A DNA stretch of 64,000 bases from Bog-159 sp049516155. Its GTDB lineage: Bacteria; Acidobacteriota; Terriglobia; Bryobacterales; Bryobacteraceae. A model generated the notes under the pieces. It made no database searches, had not been told where the DNA came from, and saw only the letters and a program-made list of their open reading frames with translations. Position 1 is the first letter of the stretch, and each line of letters starts with the position of its first letter. Location of the stretch: NCBI GenBank assembly GCA_049516155.1, contig JBEKTJ010000002.1:1-64000 (forward strand). The letters are read 5' to 3'. Below, in pieces: positions 60,083 to 64,000 of this stretch. The position numbers and the translations under genes are program-made.

Positions 60083-60153
60083 GTCCGGGGCGCAGATTTG
60101 CACTCGGGCAGTCGATAAGATCGTGGGGGAGCCGATCCCTCGGGAGTGGTTCT

Positions 60154-60438
60154 ATGGATCTCGCAATCGTTAGCAATCCGGGACAGGCTCTCCCAGCCGC
60201 CTATGAAACTGTCAGCCCCAGATGGTTGGCTGAAAACCGCGGAATGATCAGCAGCATCGCGAGCATGGATGCCGTGGAGTTGTTCGGCGCGGGCAGTGAG
60301 CTGACTTTCGCCCTGGATCGGGATACCAAGCAGCCTGTGGTGCGGGTCGTCAACCAGCACACGGGTGAAATCCTATGGCAAACGCCGCCGGAGTATATGC
60401 TGCAGTTGGCGCAGACCTTCGGCCAGCCTAGCGGCTAA
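60154..60438 (+). CDS. flaG: FlaG family protein
   Basis: 94 residues from the ATG at 60154, with GGGAG eight bases upstream. ELTFALDRDTKQPVVRVVNQHTGEILWQTPPEYMLQLAQTF is the FlaG core. Genes of the family sit near fliD/fliS and affect filament length. It diverges from fliM and is followed 60 bases later by fliS. Confidence 0.85.
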   Translation: MDLAIVSNPGQALPAAYETVSPRWLAENRGMISSIASMDAVELFGAGSELTFALDRDTKQPVVRVVNQHTGEILWQTPPEYMLQLAQTFGQPSG

Positions 60439-60454
60439 ACTCAATTGCGCCGCG

Positions 60455-60480
60455 CAAATTCGGAGCCGTTGTTCCGATAA
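60455..60480 (+). promoter_or_regulatory. Candidate sigma-28 site before fliS (CAAA-N14-TCCGATAA)
   Basis: -35 and -10 each have one mismatch and the spacer is 14. It has the same CAAATTC...CCGATAA shape as the site at 48903-48928. It lies 18 bases before the fliS start. Confidence 0.4.
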
Positions 60481-60498
60481 GCAGTGTGAGGAGATCTC

Positions 60499-60990
60499 AT
60501 GCAGCCACAGAATGCTTACCTGGAAAGCCAGATTCAGACCGCCGCCCCCTTGGAACTGGTATGCCTGCTCTATCGCGCCGCACGCGACGCTACGCGCAGC
60601 GCCAGCGCCCATCTGGCGGCCGGGCGTAACGCGGAGCGTTCCAACCAAATCTCGAAGGCCTTTGCTATCTTGACGCAGTTGTCCCGTACGCTCGACCATG
60701 CGCGCGGAGGAAAGCTGAGCCATAGCCTGGCGGAGTTGTACGACTATATGCAACGCCGGTTGCTGGAGGCGAATCAGCGCCAGAAGGTGGAGCCGCTGGT
60801 GGAAGTGGGAAGCCTGCTGGCCACCCTGCTGGAGGGCTGGGATCAGATACGCGCCGCGGCCCAACCTTCGGCCCCAAATGGAAACTCACTTGCGCCGACC
60901 GGAACCGGGCAGTCGTCGGAATACGGCGGGTACGCCGCGGTCTTCGCCCCAGCCACGGCCGAGTATGCTTCGCAGAGCTGGAGCTTTTGA
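60499..60990 (+). CDS. fliS: Flagellin export chaperone FliS
   Basis: 163 residues from an ATG with GAGGAG eight bases upstream. NAYLESQIQTAAPLELVCLLYRAARDATRSASAHLAAG, ISKAFAILTQLSRTLDHARGGKLSHSLAELYDYMQRRLLEAN and VEVGSLLATLLEGWDQIR mark FliS. The last 45 residues are an extra Pro/Ser/Tyr-rich tail. FliS keeps flagellin unfolded in the cytosol, here a 900-residue one. It is followed by a terminator-like hairpin. Confidence 0.93.
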   Translation: MQPQNAYLESQIQTAAPLELVCLLYRAARDATRSASAHLAAGRNAERSNQISKAFAILTQLSRTLDHARGGKLSHSLAELYDYMQRRLLEANQRQKVEPLVEVGSLLATLLEGWDQIRAAAQPSAPNGNSLAPTGTGQSSEYGGYAAVFAPATAEYASQSWSF

Positions 60991-61006
60991 TTACACCCGA
61001 TCCCAT

Positions 61007-61041
61007 CCCGGGCGCGGCGCTTGGGCGCCTGGGTTTACTTT
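61007..61041. terminator. Hairpin between fliS and flgJ (convergent)
   Basis: CCCGGGCGC and GCGCCTGGG pair over nine positions, one of them G-U, around a nine-base loop and are followed on the plus strand by TTTACTTT. The last bases overlap the flgJ stop. It could end fliS transcripts. Confidence 0.55.
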
Positions 61042-61328
61042 GCCCCGGCGGACAGGCTGGAGACGATCTGAGCGCTCAAGCCAAGCCCCCCGCTTTGTGA
61101 CAATGCCTGTGCAAACTGGTCTTCAGCCATTCCGGCCTCGGTGGCACTACCGGTGTCCTCTCCGCTGCCCAGCCAACCGCCTTCGTCGCCGCGGGACTCC
61201 TTGAGGAGTTGTGCGATCATAATTGCCTCGAATTGCTTCGCGGCGGCCTCCAAAGTTTGGGGTGGGCGCGCGGCGGGCGGTTCCGCTATGCCGCCCGTAG
61301 CGGTTGTCGGAATCGCTAGTGCGCTCAT
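61035..61328 (-). CDS. flgJ: Rod-binding protein FlgJ (N-terminal domain only)
   Basis: 97 residues. LEAAAKQFEAIMIAQLLKESRG, TEAGMAEDQFAQALSQSGGLGLS are the rod-binding domain. The glucosaminidase half found in enterobacterial FlgJ is missing, which suits many other bacteria and leaves the wall cutting to another enzyme, perhaps the SLT protein at 48221. The start shares one base with the flgI stop. Confidence 0.9.
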   Translation of the reverse strand: MSALAIPTTATGGIAEPPAARPPQTLEAAAKQFEAIMIAQLLKESRGDEGGWLGSGEDTGSATEAGMAEDQFAQALSQSGGLGLSAQIVSSLSAGAK

Positions 61329-62428
61329 CAGATCACCTCCAGTTCGGCTTCCAGCGCGCCGGCCGAGCGTAGGTTTTGCAATATGGCAATGATGTCCCGC
61401 GGAGTCGAGCCGATGGCTGCCAGTGCGTGCACCAACTCCTCCACCGTGGCGCCTTGCTTCAGCACCACGTTGCGGGCGGGCTCTTCTTTGGCATCCAGCC
61501 CTACTTTGGCGACCGTGGCGGTCGTCCCGGCCGATAGCGGCGCCGGCTGCGAGACGTCCACGCTGGTCTGGATCTCGACGGTCAGATTGCCGTGCAGGAT
61601 GGCCACGGGAGAAATGTGTACATCACGGCCCATGACGATGGTGCCGGTGCGCTCGTTCACCACCACGCGGGCCGGCTGGTCTGCGTCCACGGTCAGGGTT
61701 TCCATCTCGGCGATGAAATCGACAGGGCGGGCGGCGAAAGACGAGGGAACCAATACGGTCACCAGCGCGGAGTTTTCGGCACGCGCCGGCGTAGTTCCCG
61801 CAGTGCCATATTTAGCGTTCAGCGCGGAGGCTACGCGCGAGGCGGTAGTGAAGTCCGCATACCGGAGTTGCAGATGCAGAAGCCCCTTGAATGCCAGGAA
61901 AGGCGCTGGCCGCTCCACAATGCCGCCACTCGGCACGCGCCCTACCGTGGGATGATTCACAGTCTGACTCGCGCCGCCGCGCCCCGCCGAGAATCCGCCC
62001 GTGACCACGGCGCCCTGGGCCACCGCATAGACTTGGCCGTCGGCGCCTTTCAGCGGTGTCAACAACAGTATCCCTCCCTGGAGAGTAGTAGCATCCCCAA
62101 TGGCAGCCGCCGTGACATCCAGTTGGATGCCAGGTTGGGCGAAGGGCGGCAGAACGGCTGTTATCATGACTGCCGCAGTGTCCTTGACCCGGATAGTGGC
62201 GCCCGGAACCGAGACCCCCATACGTTCCAGCATGTTGGCCAGGCTCTGCGGCGAGAATACGGTTTGCTGCGTGTCGCCCTTTCCGGCCAGCCCCACAACC
62301 AGACCGTAACCGATGAGCGGATTGTCGCGCACGCCTTCGATGCCCGCCAGATCTTTCAGTCGCGTGGCGCCGGCTGCGGGGGCCGCTAGCGCCAACGCCC
62401 ACACCAGCCAGCCAGTCGTCCATTGCAT
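61328..62428 (-). CDS. flgI: Flagellar P-ring protein FlgI
   Basis: 366 residues from an ATG with GGAGGAG about three bases upstream. The frame reaches 62977 but overlaps flgH. A signal peptide (MQWTTGWLVWALALAAPAAGA) is followed by RLKDLAGIEGVRDNPLIGYGLVVGLAGKGDT, the family opening, and NERTGTIVMGRDVHISPVAILHGNLTVEI. It builds the P-ring in the periplasm. Confidence 0.96.
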   Translation of the reverse strand: MQWTTGWLVWALALAAPAAGATRLKDLAGIEGVRDNPLIGYGLVVGLAGKGDTQQTVFSPQSLANMLERMGVSVPGATIRVKDTAAVMITAVLPPFAQPGIQLDVTAAAIGDATTLQGGILLLTPLKGADGQVYAVAQGAVVTGGFSAGRGGASQTVNHPTVGRVPSGGIVERPAPFLAFKGLLHLQLRYADFTTASRVASALNAKYGTAGTTPARAENSALVTVLVPSSFAARPVDFIAEMETLTVDADQPARVVVNERTGTIVMGRDVHISPVAILHGNLTVEIQTSVDVSQPAPLSAGTTATVAKVGLDAKEEPARNVVLKQGATVEELVHALAAIGSTPRDIIAILQNLRSAGALEAELEVI

Positions 62429-62442
62429 CGTCTCCTCCAAAC

Positions 62443-63141
62443 TTAGAACGGAAGCACTCCCATCAACAGCCGGTACAGAATGAATGGACGCCTGATGGCA
62501 TCCCCCACCACGCCTTTTCCATTGACCGAGACTTCCAGTTGCGCGATCAGGTCCGATTGGACCACATTGTTCGGGCCCAGATCCGCCGGCCGTACCACGC
62601 CTCGCACCGTAATCACTTGCTGCTCCGAACTCACGCGGATCTCCTTGACGCCTTCCACTACCAGATAACCGTTCGGCAACACATGCACTACGCGCGTGCC
62701 TAGCGTGGTGGAGATCACCGTCGTGCGGCCGATTGTGCCGGCGCCCTTTAATTCCTGGTCGCCCGATGTGCCCAGCAGGTTGGCCAGGGCACCGGTGGCC
62801 TTCGTTACACCGCCCAAGGCCGTGATCGAGGCTTGGGCGCTCGAAGTGCGCGAGCTTTGCACGTTGCCCGTACTCACCGCCGAGGCGTTCTCCGCTACCA
62901 GCACCGTGACCATGTCGTTGACCCGGCTGGCCCGCAGGTCGCGAGCGAGGTCCGTAAACAGGGCGGCGGAAGACCATAGGGAGCCGGGCGAAGCGTCGCT
63001 GTTGGCGCGCGCCGCCGCGGTGGCCTCTGCCACGTAGCGTTCCAGGGCGGATGGCTCCGGCGGCTTCGGCGTCTTCTTAGCCGCCCAGGCCGGGGCTAGC
63101 ATCGAGGCCAGGGCCAGCGCCAGAAACGGTTTAGGTTTCAT
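62443..63141 (-). CDS. flgH: Flagellar L-ring protein FlgH, without lipobox
   Basis: 232 residues. LWSSAALFTDLARDLRASRVNDMVTVLVAE, TRVVHVLPNGYLVVEGVKEIRVSSEQQVITVRGVVRPADLGPNNVVQSDLIAQLEVSVNGKGVV are FlgH. Normally FlgH is a lipoprotein with a Cys after its signal peptide; this one begins MKPKPFLALALASMLAPAWA and has no cysteine at all. Its start overlaps the flgA stop by four bases. Confidence 0.95.
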   Translation of the reverse strand: MKPKPFLALALASMLAPAWAAKKTPKPPEPSALERYVAEATAAARANSDASPGSLWSSAALFTDLARDLRASRVNDMVTVLVAENASAVSTGNVQSSRTSSAQASITALGGVTKATGALANLLGTSGDQELKGAGTIGRTTVISTTLGTRVVHVLPNGYLVVEGVKEIRVSSEQQVITVRGVVRPADLGPNNVVQSDLIAQLEVSVNGKGVVGDAIRRPFILYRLLMGVLPF

Positions 63142-64000
63142 CGGTTCTCCCCTCCTGCCGCAGCTATTTCTCCCCCATTCGCTGTAAGGAGCGCGCGACC
63201 GCGATCCGTGACTGTAGCGCGGAGGATCTTGCCATTGGCGGGGTTGCGTACGCCGATGACCTCACCGCGCCTGCCGGAAGACTGCGCTAGTCCTTCCAAA
63301 AGCACCCGCGCCCGACCGCTCCGGATTTCCACCTGCACGCGCTCGCCGCGCAGTACGTCGACCGCCGCGTCCAGCCACCGCTGCTCGATCGCCGTGCCCG
63401 ATGGAATCGGCCGTCGCGGCACACAGCCCACGACTTGGGATAGCTGCGGAAAACCAGGAGGTCCTTCGTAGGGTTCCTCGCGCAGCTGAGAGCGTTCGAT
63501 GGGACGGCCCGGCATCAGCGCCTCGGCGGCGGCTACGCGCTTTCCCGAAACACGAATACGCGCCTTGGCCCAAACCGGAAAATCGTCCTGCCCGGAGCCG
63601 GATATCGCGCCGTGCCACAGCAGCGGACTGCTGGAGGTCTGGTCCACCCGCAGTCCGGAGACCGGAAAGCGCAATTCGCCGGGCGGGATCGGCTGCCGGC
63701 TGAATTCCACCACTTCGATGCGCGCTTCGGGCATGGACACGCGCAGGGCGGCCGTCACACGCTCGCTGGTGAGCGTCTCCAGAGGCCGCGTAAAGCAGGC
63801 TTCCATCCCCGGTTCCACCGCCAGCCCGTAACGCCGCGCCAGCCGCGCCAACTCCGCGGAGCCGTAAGCGCGGCTTGCTCCGGGCGCCGGCGCGAAACCC
63901 AGCGCCAGTTCCGGCGCCAGCCCTGCGAATGCCGGCACGGCCCGCGCCATATCTCCAGCCAGAATACTCTGGCCCGAAACGGGCAAGCACTGCCCGCTCC
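63138..64000 (-). CDS. flgA: P-ring assembly chaperone FlgA (runs off the window)
   Basis: At least 287 residues. The frame is open to the right edge. The TTG at 63986 is not a likely start because the signal peptide should lie further out. The C-terminal part (PGRPIERSQLREEPYEGPPGFPQLSQVVGCVPRRPIPSGTAIEQRWL, RSGRARVLLEGLAQSSGRRGEVIGVRNPANGKILRATVTDRGRALL) is the SAF-type domain of FlgA. It helps FlgI assemble the P-ring. First known gene of the flgA-flgH-flgI-flgJ set. Confidence 0.88.
   Translation of the reverse strand, partial: SGQCLPVSGQSILAGDMARAVPAFAGLAPELALGFAPAPGASRAYGSAELARLARRYGLAVEPGMEACFTRPLETLTSERVTAALRVSMPEARIEVVEFSRQPIPPGELRFPVSGLRVDQTSSSPLLWHGAISGSGQDDFPVWAKARIRVSGKRVAAAEALMPGRPIERSQLREEPYEGPPGFPQLSQVVGCVPRRPIPSGTAIEQRWLDAAVDVLRGERVQVEIRSGRARVLLEGLAQSSGRRGEVIGVRNPANGKILRATVTDRGRALLTANGGEIAAAGGENR

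Noticed and set aside
62429..62977. Extension of the flgI frame upstream
   Set aside because: It overlaps flgH and lacks the FlgI signal peptide; the ATG at 62428 has GGAGGAG before it.

Overview
The window is GC-rich, gene-dense DNA of a Gram-negative bacterium. It most resembles an acidobacterium of the Solibacter/Bryobacter type. This is inferred from a long MacB/FtsX-like ABC permease of the acidobacterial ADOP kind, two secreted PQQ-type beta-propellers, a winged-helix/TolB/TPR regulator, a membrane pyrophosphatase, and a flagellum with both P-ring (FlgI) and L-ring (FlgH) proteins. No rRNA, CRISPR array, complete insertion sequence or prophage was seen.

Region 1 (1-10101, minus strand): the 5' part of a sugar-isomerase-like gene that runs off the left edge; an AAA+ ATPase overlapping a PilZ gene; a slipin; a 555-base gap with an imperfect inverted repeat and a degenerate tRNA-like sequence; a large membrane protein; a membrane dipeptidase with its overlapping partner; a PD-(D/E)XK-like protein; and a Uma2 protein.

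Region 2 (10292-21688): an ion-pumping pyrophosphatase; a DUF4097 / ABC ATPase / HlyD-type adaptor group with no permease beside it; a Ser/Thr kinase; two PQQ-like propellers flanking a LOG-NUDIX fusion.

Region 3 (22000-24187) is decayed DNA: a membrane-protein gene broken by a frameshift and a stop, an antitoxin followed by a frameshifted MazF-type toxin, and a frameshifted fragment of a VapB-type antitoxin.

Region 4 (24188-39694): an M28 metallopeptidase with a duplicated start, the ADOP permease, a secreted glycosidase-like/SUMF1 fusion, an OmpA lipoprotein, a membrane protein, a small secreted peptide made of four 15-residue repeats, an ExeA-like ATPase, infC, a TolB/TPR regulator, a TPR protein and an acyl-CoA synthetase.

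Region 5 (39701-64000) is a large flagellar cluster. On the minus strand: flgM, a FlgN-like gene, flgK, flgL; cheY with flgBC-fliEFGHIJ; fliM-flbD-motAB; flgA-flgH-flgI-flgJ. On the plus strand: flagellin, fliD with a FliT-like gene, fliW-csrA with a lytic transglycosylase, two small unknown genes, cheX, flaG and fliS. FliA (sigma-28) promoters can be read directly: TAAA-N15-GCCGATAA before flgM, and close variants before fliM, cheX and cheY. Late genes (filament, junction, cap, chaperones, stators, switch, chemotaxis) thus appear tied to the FlgM/FliA checkpoint, with FliW/CsrA as a likely translational control on flagellin.
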